Assembly: GCF_002242805.1 (NCBI RefSeq)
Contig: NZ_MCGQ01000013.1
Location: 378,540 to 442,539 of the forward strand
Reading direction: 5' to 3'
Length of the DNA: 64,000 nt
DNA from: Streptomyces diastatochromogenes
Lineage (GTDB): Bacteria > Actinomycetota > Actinomycetes > Streptomycetales > Streptomycetaceae
Made by a program: the position numbers and the translations under genes. This document shows, in pieces, positions 16,485 through 24,213 of this stretch. How positions within the stretch are numbered: the first letter of the stretch is position 1; each line of letters starts with the position of its first letter. Below the pieces are notes generated by a model. It was not told where the DNA came from and did not search any database. It worked only from the letters and a program-made list of their open reading frames with translations.

Positions 16485-17690
16485 ATGCACGATCCGACAC
16501 CCGAGGCGGCGCCGCCCTCGTCCTCCGCTCAGCCACCGGAGGCGGCCACCCTGACCCGTTTCCTCGCGGCGGACCCGGTGGGGAGGGCCCGCCTCGCGCC
16601 GGCCGTCGCGGAAGCGGTCGGCGCGGACCGCATGGAAGAGATCGTCGAGGCCACGCTCGCCCGTACCGGAACCCCCGTCACCGTCACGGACAGCCCCGAC
16701 GGCCTGATCGTCACCGGCCCGCAGGGCAGCGTCCGCGCCTGGGCCCGGCAGACGCCCGACGGGCAGGAGATCACCGGCCTGCTCCTCGAAGGAGCCCCCT
16801 ACGCCCCTCCAGCCCGCCGCAGCCCCCTCCCCGCCCCCGTCGTCTGGCTGACCTACGTCCTCGTCCTGGCCCTCTGGAACGTCTTCACGCTCTGGACGGC
16901 CGCCGACCGCACCTCCTGGTGCGCGGGCGCGGCCACCCTGGCGGCCTTCTTCGTCTTCGCCGAGGGCTACGGCGCCCCCGCCCAGCACGCCCGCGTCCGC
17001 CGCCGCACGGCCGAGGCGGCCGCCATCACCGCCCTCGCCTCGGCCTACCGCCTGCCCACCCTCCCGACGGGCCACTTCAGCGCGGCCCTCGGCACGGCCC
17101 TGGCCCTCCTGGCCGGAGCCGTGTGCCTGCTGGCCGCCGCCCGCCTCCACCACTGGCGCACCCCGGTCTCCCAGCCGCTCCTGTTCCCCCTGGAAGGAAC
17201 CTGGTACGTCATCCAGGGCGGCGGTCGCCCCCTCAACCACCACGTCAGAGTCCCGGAACAGCGCGCCGCACTCGACCTGGTCGGCCTCGGCCCGCACGGC
17301 AGCCGCACCCGCCCCGACCGCGACCTGACCGCCTACGCCGCCTACGGCCGTCCCGTCCGCTCCCCCTGCCACGGCCGCGTGATCTCGGCCGCCACGACGA
17401 TTCCCGACCAGCGCCCGGGCGAGATCCGCTACCAACCCCTCTACGGCAACCACGTCTTCCTCGACACGGGCCGGGAGATCGTCAAACTGGCGCACCTGCG
17501 CCCGGGTTCGGTGACGGTGAAGCCGGGCGACGTCGTCGAGCCGGGCGAACTCCTCGGCGAGGTGGGCAACAGCGGCAACTCCACCGAACCCCATCTTCAC
17601 CTCCACGCCGAACGCGACGGTCTCGGCCTGGACCTGCGGTTCACGGACGTCCGGGGGCGGCTGTACCGGGGGCGCAGGATCAGGGTCTGA
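16485..17690 (+). CDS. membrane-anchored M23-family metallopeptidase
   Basis: The 401-residue protein has a soluble N-terminal region (about 1-115), three to four hydrophobic helices (about 120-230) and a C-terminal M23/LytM domain. The zinc motifs are visible as NHHVRVPEQRAALD (H-x8-D type) near residue 250 and HLHLH near residue 372. M23 enzymes cut peptidoglycan cross-bridges or glycyl peptides. Key ligands are present, so activity is plausible. The ATG at 16485 follows a GGGGGG stretch by 4 nt. A tiny membrane ORF with a CTG start may be translated directly after it. Confidence 0.85.
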   Translation: MHDPTPEAAPPSSSAQPPEAATLTRFLAADPVGRARLAPAVAEAVGADRMEEIVEATLARTGTPVTVTDSPDGLIVTGPQGSVRAWARQTPDGQEITGLLLEGAPYAPPARRSPLPAPVVWLTYVLVLALWNVFTLWTAADRTSWCAGAATLAAFFVFAEGYGAPAQHARVRRRTAEAAAITALASAYRLPTLPTGHFSAALGTALALLAGAVCLLAAARLHHWRTPVSQPLLFPLEGTWYVIQGGGRPLNHHVRVPEQRAALDLVGLGPHGSRTRPDRDLTAYAAYGRPVRSPCHGRVISAATTIPDQRPGEIRYQPLYGNHVFLDTGREIVKLAHLRPGSVTVKPGDVVEPGELLGEVGNSGNSTEPHLHLHAERDGLGLDLRFTDVRGRLYRGRRIRV

Positions 17691-17701
17691 GGAGCTTTTT
17701 C

Positions 17702-17845
17702 CTGCTCGCGGCCGCCGGACTGGTCGTCTGGATCGTCTACCTCGCCGCCGACCGCTCGGCCCTGGCCTGGACGTCCTTCGGCATCCTCGGCGCCGCGACC
17801 CTGATCCTGGTCCTGCTGGCGGCACTTGGGGTGGCAGGCAGTTGA
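17702..17845 (+). CDS. possible small two-helix membrane protein with CTG start
   Basis: An open frame directly after the M23 gene encodes about 47 residues with two clear hydrophobic helices (LLAAAGLVVWIVYLA and ILGAATLILVLLAALG). It has no ATG, GTG or TTG. A CTG at 17702 is preceded by AGGAG at 17690-17694 with 7-nt spacing, a good ribosome site overlapping the stop of the M23 gene. Codon use has the GC3 bias of genes. It may be a translationally coupled partner of the peptidase, or the remnant of a longer gene; no family is recognised. Confidence 0.4.
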   Translation: MLAAAGLVVWIVYLAADRSALAWTSFGILGAATLILVLLAALGVAGS

Positions 17846-17908
17846 AGCTCCTGACAGAGATGGTGATCTGGATCAAGAACCCGTCGCTGCCAGGAGCTTT
17901 GCTGCCGA

Positions 17909-18118
17909 TCAGAGGGAGGCGCTGAAGCCGACGTGGTTGTACTGGCCGACGGTGCCCAGGACCTCGTTGCTGACAGCGCCGACCTGGGCCAGGACGTCCG
18001 CGTCGCTGACCGCCGTGGGGCCGACGGCGAGGCCGGCGTGCGGGCTCAGGCCACCGGAGACGTTGTCGAGCTCGGCGTCGGAGATCTCAACGGCCTCGAC
18101 CTGGGGAGCGGAGTTCAT
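17909..18118 (-). CDS. putative double-glycine-leader peptide (bacteriocin/RiPP-like precursor)
   Basis: This 69-residue peptide starts with an acidic leader, MNSAPQVEAVEISDAELDN followed by VSGG. It has the ELDxVSGG pattern of double-glycine leaders cleaved by C39-type peptidase/ABC exporters or type A2 lantibiotic systems. Cleavage after Gly23 would release a 46-residue core rich in Ala, Gly, Val and Ser without any cysteine, so lanthionine rings are impossible. No modification enzyme or C39 transporter is in the neighbourhood. The ATG at 18118 has a GGGAAG ribosome site 7 nt upstream. It converges on the M23/small membrane ORF pair. Function is unknown. Confidence 0.65.
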   Translation of the reverse strand: MNSAPQVEAVEISDAELDNVSGGLSPHAGLAVGPTAVSDADVLAQVGAVSNEVLGTVGQYNHVGFSASL

Positions 18119-18593
18119 GAGGAAACTTCCCTTCGTATGGATGATCCACAAGGGGGGCGGCCCCGCCGGGGACGGATAGCGGGCCTGCCTCGGCCGCAGG
18201 CGTGCGACACCCGTTTCCGGAGAATTTCGCACGGGCCCCGCGGTGCAGAGGATCAAAGCACGGAGGGCGCCGGGCATCCAATCAACTGGCCTGCACACCC
18301 AGGAAGCTGAACGAAAGGGCTACGCATCCATGCAGGCCCACGCACGACTTGACGACAGCTTCTCCATTTACTGCACGGCGCCGGGAGCCGACTGGGTATG
18401 GCGACCACGTTTATGAATGGGACACTCCGTACCAACAGAGTTTCATGCGGGGGCCCTTATGCAGATCCATCGCGCACCGCGCAGCGGTTGCGCATTCGAT
18501 GTGCAGATTCACTGAAGCCGCAACACCACTCCACCCCCGACACTGAGCGTTGCGGGGCGACAGCAGACCGTATGCGGTGTGGCTGTCGGGGCG
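18119..18593. other. 475-bp spacer, promoter region of the GG-leader gene
   Basis: No convincing gene is seen. Base composition is lower in G+C than the flanks, consistent with regulatory DNA for the minus-strand peptide gene. GTGCGA...TCGCAC at about 18209-18239 forms a small inverted repeat. Short open frames here have no ribosome sites and no recognisable motifs. Confidence 0.5.
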
Positions 18594-18887
18594 TCACTCA
18601 CCATCGATGTCCGGCTGGATCTCGACCGTGAAGGCCGCCTCCTCGGGGCCGGCGCCTTCCTGGTCCTCCCAGACGATCACCCGCACGTGCTTCCGGACGG
18701 CGCCGCGGCGATCCCACTCCGACACCAGGTCGGTGACGACGAGGGCGGCGACGTACTCGGCGTCCTCGTTCGGGTCGTCCGTGGTGATGGTCCCCCGCCA
18801 ACGCTCGGGATGGTCGCCGTAGGGGCGCCAGCCCTCGGAGCCGTGCGGCTCGTCCACCCGGTACACCCAGTCCGTCTCGGTGCTCAT
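18594..18887 (-). CDS. small acidic hypothetical protein coupled to the SpoIIE phosphatase
   Basis: This 97-residue protein is acidic and Trp-rich at its start (DWVYRVDEPHGSEGWRPYGDHPERW). It has a WEDQEGAGPEEAAFTVE segment near the end and no signal peptide or membrane helix. No family is recognised. Its ATG at 18887 overlaps the stop codon of the upstream phosphatase gene by 4 bp (ATGA), so it is translationally coupled. Coupling suggests a regulatory or partner role for the phosphatase, but this is inference. Confidence 0.65.
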   Translation of the reverse strand: MSTETDWVYRVDEPHGSEGWRPYGDHPERWRGTITTDDPNEDAEYVAALVVTDLVSEWDRRGAVRKHVRVIVWEDQEGAGPEEAAFTVEIQPDIDGE

Positions 18888-20062
18888 GGAGCCGATCCTG
18901 TCGAGGTGTGACTGAACCCGCTTGAGTGGATGACATGCCGGTGGCGGCGTCGGTGGCTCTCGGGCTCGCGGTGGAGGGCGACGAGCGCCGCGTCGTCGTC
19001 GAGCCGTCCGCGGGTATGGGCGATCAGATCGCGTTGGACGTGGTGGAGCAGCGATTCGGGGCCGGCCTTGTTCCACTGGGCGGCCCGTGCCTCGAAGGGA
19101 TAGAAGCGGCCGTCGGCGTCACGGGCTTCGACGACGCCGTCCGTGTAGAGCAGGAGGGTGTCGCCGGGCTCGAAGGAGACCACGTCGATGGTGTATCCGT
19201 CCGGTCCCGTCTCTGCGATCCCCAGCGGCGGCGCGGGGTGCAGGCTGGGGATGGTCAGGCCGCTATCGGGACTGAGCACCAGGGGAGGGGGGTGCCCGCA
19301 GCTGATCATGCGGGTGATGTGGTCGTCGTCGGGGAGTTCCAGCAGCAAGGTGGTGGCAAAGCGTTCGCCGGCCTCTGCGGGCGGCTCGAAGTCGGCCAGA
19401 TAGCGGGTCACGCTCTGTTCCAGGGTGGCGGCGAGATCGGGGAGTGTGGCGTGCCGGTGGGCGGCCTCACGGAAGGCCCCGAGCAGGAGGGCGGCTTCGC
19501 CGATGGCGGACAGGCCCTTGCCCCGCACATCTCCGATCATGATGCGCACGCCGCCGGTGATGCGGGTGGCCGCGTACAGGTCACCGCCGATCTGTGCTTC
19601 GTCCTCGGCGGCCAGATACAGGCAGGCGATCCGCACGGGGCCCATCCGCTCCGGCAGCGGCCACAGCAGGCCGTGCTGCGCGGCCTCTGCGACCGAACGC
19701 ACCTGGGCCAGCTGGCGCTGGTGTCGCTCGCGCACGATGCAGAAGAACACGATCAGGGCTGACAGCACCGTCAGGGCGAGAATCTGGACCAGCACATTGC
19801 GCGAGAACAGCACGCCGAAGTGCCAGCCGATGTATGCCTGCGCCGCCACAGCCAGGAACCCGATCAGCCCGGTCAGCCTGGGACCGGCGAACGAGGCGGT
19901 GATCGCAGGGGCGATGACCAGGAGCGGGCCGAGATGTACGTCCTCCGGGACCATTTGGTCCACCGCCGTGATCACCACGATGAGCACGATCGGGATCAGC
20001 AACAGCGCGTGGCTCGACTGCCGTAGCTGCCGCACATCAGCCCAGCCGTGCCCGGCACTCAC
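18884..20062 (-). CDS. membrane PP2C-type (SpoIIE) serine/threonine phosphatase
   Basis: The 392-residue protein has four N-terminal membrane helices (about residues 18-112), a short linker helix and a SpoIIE/PP2C catalytic domain. The metal-binding aspartates appear in IGGDLYAA, IGDVRGKG and DDDAALVAL, and the PSLHPAPPLG and LLLYTDGVVEARD motifs are present. Such proteins dephosphorylate anti-anti-sigma factors, releasing sigma factors in partner-switching. No sensor PAS/GAF domain is present; the membrane part may be the sensor. An HATPase anti-sigma-like gene lies 1 kb away, but it is separated by an opposite-strand gene. Confidence 0.9.
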   Translation of the reverse strand: MSAGHGWADVRQLRQSSHALLLIPIVLIVVITAVDQMVPEDVHLGPLLVIAPAITASFAGPRLTGLIGFLAVAAQAYIGWHFGVLFSRNVLVQILALTVLSALIVFFCIVRERHQRQLAQVRSVAEAAQHGLLWPLPERMGPVRIACLYLAAEDEAQIGGDLYAATRITGGVRIMIGDVRGKGLSAIGEAALLLGAFREAAHRHATLPDLAATLEQSVTRYLADFEPPAEAGERFATTLLLELPDDDHITRMISCGHPPPLVLSPDSGLTIPSLHPAPPLGIAETGPDGYTIDVVSFEPGDTLLLYTDGVVEARDADGRFYPFEARAAQWNKAGPESLLHHVQRDLIAHTRGRLDDDAALVALHREPESHRRRHRHVIHSSGFSHTSTGSAP

Positions 20063-20443
20063 ATCTTCTACATTGCCACCGCCGAGGACACGTGACGAAA
20101 CCGGCTACGGGTCGGCGAGAAGTCGCCGAGCCCGACGGTGCGCAGGGACAGCGGCACAGCATCGAAGATCCATGGCTTCCGGGACGGGGGCCGCCGCGTC
20201 CAGGACCCGGCCTGTATTGCCCTGCACGCATTGAAATCCCTACCCGTATTGAAACTCATTGACCGATCCACATTGGATGGCATTTATCATTGAACGGTGC
20301 GCGAAATAGGATATCTCGACTTGCGATCAGGGTCTAAGAGTGCTGGTCTGGAATAGCTAGGGGTAAAGGGCATTAGTGCAGGCCCGAATGCGTATAGCGC
20401 TCAGCTGGCGGGCGGGGAGTGGTGTATCAACCGGAGGTTCACG
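20063..20443. other. 381-bp AT-richer divergent spacer
   Basis: This spacer separates the phosphatase (minus) and a secreted protein (plus). It has no gene-like frame. It contains repeated ATTGAA words near 20230, 20248 and 20293 and long AT-rich runs unusual for this genome, consistent with promoters in both directions or with foreign origin. No exact inverted repeat is seen. Confidence 0.5.
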
Positions 20444-20902
20444 ATGACGCACGTCTTTTCTGCCTGCCGTCGCCTACGCCGCATCATGGTCCTGTTCGTG
20501 ACGGCCGCCTTGACGCTTTCCCTCTCGGTGACGCTTACGCTCACCTCGGCGAAACATGCATCCGCCTCGTGTGCCGCAGGTGGGTTTGAAGGAAGGTGGC
20601 GTTCATCCGATGACAGACTGAGTCGTATCGACGTGTGGCCTGGAGAGGACTGCCGCCTTTACGCCAAAGCCTGGTCCACCTGTGAGAACAACTCGACGCG
20701 TGACTGCAGCTGGGGAGCGCGCCCGAAGGAGCTGCAAGCCACCCCGGACAGGAACTTCCGGTTCTTCTCCTACAACTGGAACAACGCGGACGAGGTACTG
20801 CAGGTGACCCTGAGGGACAGCGCCCACTTGTCGGTGTGGGACCACACCGAATACACGTCCGGCCGGAATGTCAGCTTCACCGTGTGGATGGTCAAAGACT
20901 GA
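20444..20902 (+). CDS. small secreted hypothetical protein
   Basis: This 152-residue protein begins with a strong signal peptide: the basic segment RRLRRIM, a hydrophobic core, then a cleavage site after SAKHASA near residue 41. The mature part of about 110 residues has four cysteines, probably two disulfides, and many aromatic residues (FEGRWRSSDD, FFSYNWNNADE, SVWDHTEYTSG). This pattern is typical of small beta-rich secreted proteins; no family is recognised. The ATG at 20444 has CCGGAGG 6 nt upstream. A very strong terminator hairpin follows directly, so it is monocistronic. Confidence 0.75.
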   Translation: MTHVFSACRRLRRIMVLFVTAALTLSLSVTLTLTSAKHASASCAAGGFEGRWRSSDDRLSRIDVWPGEDCRLYAKAWSTCENNSTRDCSWGARPKELQATPDRNFRFFSYNWNNADEVLQVTLRDSAHLSVWDHTEYTSGRNVSFTVWMVKD

Positions 20903-20906
20903 GAGT

Positions 20907-20939
20907 GCGAAGGGCCGGGTATCTCTCCCGGCCCTTCGC
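20907..20939. terminator. strong hairpin terminator (13-bp perfect stem)
   Basis: GCGAAGGGCCGGG at 20907-20919 and CCCGGCCCTTCGC at 20927-20939 pair perfectly around a 7-nt loop, 4 bp after the stop codon of the secreted protein. Confidence 0.85.
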
Positions 20940-21050
20940 GCTGCTGCTGGACGAAGCCGGGATGGTGTGGGAGCCCGGAGAGGAAGCCTGGGGCCGTACC
21001 TCGTACCTGCCACAAGTCCCCAGGGATGAGGGCGGCCGTTCTACGGATGG

Positions 21051-21506
21051 TCAAGCCCCCATATGAAGATCCGCCCATCGGGTGGTCCTCTCGGGGTGGC
21101 GGGATATTCCGTGTCGTGTGGAGAGGGCCACGACGATGTCGGTCCCGCGACCGTTTTCCCTGTGTTCGGCGGGGTGGCGGCTGTCGTGCGGTGGGCGTCG
21201 TCGAGGTACCGGTCCGGCGTCGGTGACCTCGATGCGGAGGGTGCGGCGGCTGCCGGCCTCGGGCAGGGACAACCGCAGCACTGCCGGAGGCAGTGCGTGG
21301 ACGATCGCGTTGGTGGTCAGCTCCGAGATCACCAGGAGGGCATCGTCGGCTGTCGGGGTGGGCACGCGCCATTGGGTAAGGACGGTGCGTGCCCGTCGGC
21401 GTACGGTGGAGACGGCTTCGGGGATGTGCGGCAGCGGGCAGACGTGCTCGACCCGCGTGGGCGGGTCCACCGGGGCGTCGGACGTGCTCGTGGCAGGGGC
21501 GCTCAT
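21051..21506 (-). CDS. ATP-binding anti-sigma-like regulatory protein (HATPase_c)
   Basis: The 151-residue protein has a GHKL/HATPase fold of the RsbW/SpoIIAB type: N-box ELTTNAIVHA near residue 65, EVTDAGP (G1-like) near residue 95 and ENGRGTDIVVALS (G2) near residue 122. Many Streptomyces carry such short kinases that regulate sigma factors through anti-anti-sigma proteins. The ATG at 21506 is preferred over one at 21539 because GGAGG lies 9 nt upstream. It is downstream of the HPr gene on the same strand, with a 73-bp gap. A link to the DHA locus is unlikely from function. Confidence 0.8.
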   Translation of the reverse strand: MSAPATSTSDAPVDPPTRVEHVCPLPHIPEAVSTVRRRARTVLTQWRVPTPTADDALLVISELTTNAIVHALPPAVLRLSLPEAGSRRTLRIEVTDAGPVPRRRPPHDSRHPAEHRENGRGTDIVVALSTRHGISRHPERTTRWADLHMGA

Positions 21507-21579
21507 CCTCGGCCACCTCCACTGGTCTTTGCTTCTCATGACGGAGAGGCTGCGGGCTTCATGCCGCGTGGCGGCCGGG

Positions 21580-21879
21580 TTACTCGGCCGCCGCGAGGAT
21601 CTGGGCCAACGCCGTGACAGCCTGTTCGGCGTCGTCGCCTTCAGCGCGGACGGTCACGGTGCTTCCGGCAGTGGCGCCCAGGCCCATGACGGCGAGGACA
21701 CCGGTCGGATTGACCGTTCGATCGGCGTACTCCAGTTGTATGGCACTGGTGAAGTCGGCTGCGGCTCGGGCTAGTTGACCTGCGGGCCGGGCGTGGAGGT
21801 TGGCGGGCAGGACGACGGCCGTCTCGTGCGTGGGCGCGGTCGCGGCGGTCGCGATGGCGGGGTCAGAACTTGTGGACAT
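21580..21879 (-). CDS. HPr-like phosphocarrier of the dihydroxyacetone PTS
   Basis: This 99-residue HPr protein has the phosphorylated histidine in LPANLHARPAGQL (His29) and the GVLAVMGLGATAGSTVTV segment typical of HPr. The regulatory serine site of Gram-positive HPr reads NPTG here, so Ser-phosphorylation is doubtful. It has about 15 extra N-terminal residues. It would pass phosphate from enzyme I (encoded at 25985) to DhaM. It overlaps the dhaM gene by 17 bp and has AAGGAGG 6 nt upstream of its ATG, so the two are co-translated. In other bacteria HPr and EI domains can be fused to DhaM; here they are separate. Confidence 0.92.
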   Translation of the reverse strand: MSTSSDPAIATAATAPTHETAVVLPANLHARPAGQLARAAADFTSAIQLEYADRTVNPTGVLAVMGLGATAGSTVTVRAEGDDAEQAVTALAQILAAAE

Positions 21880-22255
21880 GACGGGCCTCCTTGGCGGCGT
21901 CGGCGACGGTCTTCAGGTCGGCGCCGGATGCGGCGGTGACGACGGCTGCGACGGCTCCTTCGACGAAGGGAGCGTCGACGATCAGCACGTCGGGGTGGGG
22001 ATGGTCTTCCAGGACGGTGCGGGCGGTCAGCACGGAGCTGCCGAGATCGGGCAGGACGACGACACCCCCGCCGCGGTCGACGCTGCGGATGGCGTTGAGG
22101 ACGAGGTCGTAGCTGGTGCCGATCCGGCCGTCGTCGGTGCCTCCGGCGGTGGCGAGGGGGACCGTGTCGGAGCCGATCTGCTCCACCAGCAGGCGAAGGC
22201 CCGCGGCGAGCTCGGCGCTGTGGGACACGAGTACGATGCCGACAGATGCGCTCAT
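21863..22255 (-). CDS. dhaM: dihydroxyacetone kinase phosphotransfer subunit DhaM (EIIA)
   Basis: The 130-residue protein matches the EIIA domain of DhaM: the start VGIVLVSHSAELAAGL carries the phosphorylated His12, and GTSYDLVLNAI and VVVLPDLGSS follow. It takes phosphate from HPr and rephosphorylates the nucleotide bound to DhaL, so that DhaK can phosphorylate dihydroxyacetone in the cytoplasm. Its ATG at 22255 has no ribosome site and lies close to a promoter, so it may be translated from a leaderless or nearly leaderless mRNA. It is divergent from the IclR gene; a 26-bp operator candidate lies between them. Confidence 0.93.
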   Translation of the reverse strand: MSASVGIVLVSHSAELAAGLRLLVEQIGSDTVPLATAGGTDDGRIGTSYDLVLNAIRSVDRGGGVVVLPDLGSSVLTARTVLEDHPHPDVLIVDAPFVEGAVAAVVTAASGADLKTVADAAKEARHVHKF

Positions 22256-22274
22256 GAACAGTTACCGTAAATCT

Positions 22275-22300
22275 CGGAACGCCGTTCATCAATAGTGAAC
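22275..22300. promoter_or_regulatory. operator candidate O1 for the IclR-type DHA regulator
   Basis: The 26-bp sequence begins CGGAAC, has GTTCATC at 22284-22290 and ends TGAAC at 22296-22300. It contains two overlapping inverted repeats, GAAC-N3-GTTC and GTTCA-N7-TGAAC. Twenty-one of 26 positions match the element in front of the glycerol facilitator gene (23264-23289). It lies between dhaM and iclR, so both transcripts and iclR itself could be controlled. Confidence 0.7.
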
Positions 22301-22315
22301 AGGGAGAAATCTTCG

Positions 22316-23095
22316 ATGGTGCAGGCGGTACAGCGGGCGGTGCAGATCCTGCGGGAGCTCGCGTCCACCGGGCCCCGGCTCGGGGTGACCGAGCTGGCCG
22401 ACCGCCTGGGTGTGGCCAAGCCGACCGTGCACGCGCTGCTGCGCACGCTGGAGGCCGAGGGGCTGGTGGTGCAGGACCGGGACAGCTCGAAGTACCAGCT
22501 CGGGCCGGACCTGGTACAGCTGGGCAACGCCTACTTGGACACGCAGGAGCTGCGCACCCGCTCGCTGACCTGGGCGGACCAGCTGGCGAACCGGGCGAAC
22601 GAGGCGGTCTGGGTTGCCGTGCTCACCGGTGACCACGTCATGGTGGTGCACCATGCCTTCCGGCCCGAGGGAGCTGTGCAGATCCTCGAGGTGGGCGCCA
22701 GCATCCCGTGGAGCACGTGTGCCCTGGGCAAGGCCATCGTGGCCTTCCTTCCGGCCGGCGAGCGTGAGCGGCTGCTCGCGGGTGAGCCGGCGGTGCTCAC
22801 CGGCGCCAGCATCACCGACCCGGAGGAGCTGGCCGGGCAGTTGAAGGAGGCCCTCAGGACGGGCTATGCGATCGAGGAGCAGGAGTCCGCCATCGGTGAC
22901 GCGGGTATCGCCTCTCCCGTCTTCGACCGCTCCGGCGACGTGGTCGGCGCTCTCGGCATCGTGGGTCCCGTCGAACGGCTCCTGGCGGAATCGGCACGTC
23001 AGGAGCTTGCGGTCGCCGTCCGGGAGACCGCCCGCAACCTGTCCCGCGACCTGGGCGCCCCCCGTGGAGCGGCCGCACGCACCACGATGACCTGA
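22316..23095 (+). CDS. IclR-family regulator of the glycerol/dihydroxyacetone locus (GylR-like)
   Basis: From the ATG at 22316 (AGGGAGA about 8 nt upstream) the protein is 259 residues. It has a winged helix at residues 1-65 (VQAVQRAVQILRELA, LGVAKPTVHALLRTLEAEG) and an IclR effector domain with SIPWSTCALGKAIVAFLPAGE and the later AIGDAGIASPVFDRSGDVVGALGIVGP. It resembles GylR, the glycerol operon repressor of Streptomyces. Position and the duplicated operator point to control of dhaM-HPr, its own gene and the glpF-dhaKL-EI operon. The effector may be dihydroxyacetone, its phosphate or glycerol phosphate (inference). Confidence 0.88.
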   Translation: MVQAVQRAVQILRELASTGPRLGVTELADRLGVAKPTVHALLRTLEAEGLVVQDRDSSKYQLGPDLVQLGNAYLDTQELRTRSLTWADQLANRANEAVWVAVLTGDHVMVVHHAFRPEGAVQILEVGASIPWSTCALGKAIVAFLPAGERERLLAGEPAVLTGASITDPEELAGQLKEALRTGYAIEEQESAIGDAGIASPVFDRSGDVVGALGIVGPVERLLAESARQELAVAVRETARNLSRDLGAPRGAAARTTMT

Positions 23096-23133
23096 CCCGC
23101 CCCCACGGCCGGGCGGCGGCAATCCTCCTTCTC

Positions 23134-23161
23134 GCACCCCGCACCCCGCACCCCGCACCCT
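23134..23161. repeat. 7-bp tandem repeat (GCACCCC)4
   Basis: Four 7-bp units, the last ending in T instead of C, lie 38 bp after the iclR stop codon in the spacer before the facilitator operon. This is a simple repeat with no visible function. Confidence 0.8.
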
Positions 23162-23233
23162 GCTCCAGGCCCCTCGGCACGCCGCCGTGGGGCCTTCTTC
23201 GTGTCAGCGGCACGCGAGCGTCTGCCGAACCTC

Positions 23234-23289
23234 TTGACAGGCCGGAAACGCAGCCTTAATTTTCGGAACAACGTTCATCCATGATGAAC
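23234..23289 (+). promoter_or_regulatory. glpF-dhaKL-EI promoter with operator candidate O2
   Basis: TTGACA (23234-23239) and TAATTT (23257-23262) are separated by 17 bp, a near-consensus promoter and rare in this GC-rich DNA. The 26-bp element at 23264-23289 starts 2 bp after the -10 box. It carries GAAC-N3-GTTC and the perfect palindrome GTTCATC-CAT-GATGAAC, matching O1 near iclR. A repressor there would block transcript initiation. Confidence 0.75.
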
Positions 23290-23445
23290 GCGTTGCTAGC
23301 CGGATGCTCGATCCGCCCGGCTTCCCCCTGAGCGGCCGCCAGGTTGCCCCGACCCTGATCAACCTGGCGGCCACCTCCCTTCACAGCCCGCTCCACGCGG
23401 AGGAGGTGAGACGCCCAAGCCGCCGCTCCGGCGCTGGGCGCCTTC

Positions 23446-24213
23446 ATGGAAGAAAACACCTACCCACAGAAGCTTCTGGCCGAGATGCTGGGCACCGCGA
23501 TGCTGGTGTTCATCGGCGTCGGTTCAGTCCCCGCAACGCTCATCGTCAACGGCAAGGCCCCGTTCACCTTCGCCGACCTGGGCATGATCTCGCTGGCGTT
23601 CGCCACGGTCGTCATCGCGATGATCTACGCGATCGGCCACATATCCGGCTGCCAGATCAACCCGGCCATCACCCTCGCACTCGCCGCGACGAGGAAGATG
23701 CCCTGGCGGGACGTCCCCGGCTACATAGCCGCCCAGGTCGTCGGCGCGGTCCTCGGCGCCCTGGCGATCATCGGGGTGCTCGGCCACCAGGCCGTCACCG
23801 TCGGTCTGGGCATCGCCTCGTACGGTCCCCAGGTCAGTGCCGGCCAAGCCTTCTTCGCCGAAGCCGTCGGCACCGCCATCCTCGCCTTCGTCGTCTTCGG
23901 CGCGATCGACCGCCGCTCGGCCGGCGGCTTCGCCGGACTCGCCATCGGTCTGGCGGTGTTCGCCGTCATCATGGTGGTCGGACCCGCCACCAGCTCCGCG
24001 ATCAACCCGGCCCGCGTCGTCGGCCCCATGCTGGTCGGCCAAGTGTTCAACGGCACGGTCCACTGGAACCAGCTGCCGGTCTACCTGATCGGCGACGTCG
24101 TGGGCGCGGTTGCCGCCGGTTTCCTGTACGTCGCCCTGAACGCCCGCCGCGCCACCGCCACCACCGATGCGACGGCCGGGCCGGTCGCCGCCGCTGAAGG
24201 AGCTCTGTCATGA
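23446..24213 (+). CDS. glpF: glycerol facilitator / aquaporin (MIP family)
   Basis: The 255-residue protein has six membrane helices and the two half-helix motifs NPA at residues 72-74 (GCQINPAIT) and 188-190 (SSAINPARVVGP). Such channels let glycerol, dihydroxyacetone or water cross the membrane passively. The second motif reads NPARVVGP rather than NPARDFGP of classic GlpF, so selectivity is not certain. It is the first gene of the operon and overlaps dhaK by 4 bp (ATGA). The ATG at 23446 is about 157 bp downstream of the operator. The location fits uptake of the kinase substrate. Confidence 0.92.
   Translation: MEENTYPQKLLAEMLGTAMLVFIGVGSVPATLIVNGKAPFTFADLGMISLAFATVVIAMIYAIGHISGCQINPAITLALAATRKMPWRDVPGYIAAQVVGAVLGALAIIGVLGHQAVTVGLGIASYGPQVSAGQAFFAEAVGTAILAFVVFGAIDRRSAGGFAGLAIGLAVFAVIMVVGPATSSAINPARVVGPMLVGQVFNGTVHWNQLPVYLIGDVVGAVAAGFLYVALNARRATATTDATAGPVAAAEGALS

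Noticed and set aside
18206..18230. Third copy of the tRNA-Arg att core (TGCGACACCCG then GGAGA)
   Set aside because: Only 11 contiguous bases plus a short block match; this can occur by chance in GC-rich DNA and there is no integrase or tRNA end nearby.
17909..18298. 129-residue version of the GG-leader protein
   Set aside because: The N-terminal extension is Arg/Pro-rich without a ribosome site; the double-glycine leader clearly begins at the ATG at 18118.
18202..18546. Small plus-strand ORF in the spacer next to the GG-leader gene
   Set aside because: No ribosome site, no motif, mixed base composition; treated as regulatory DNA.
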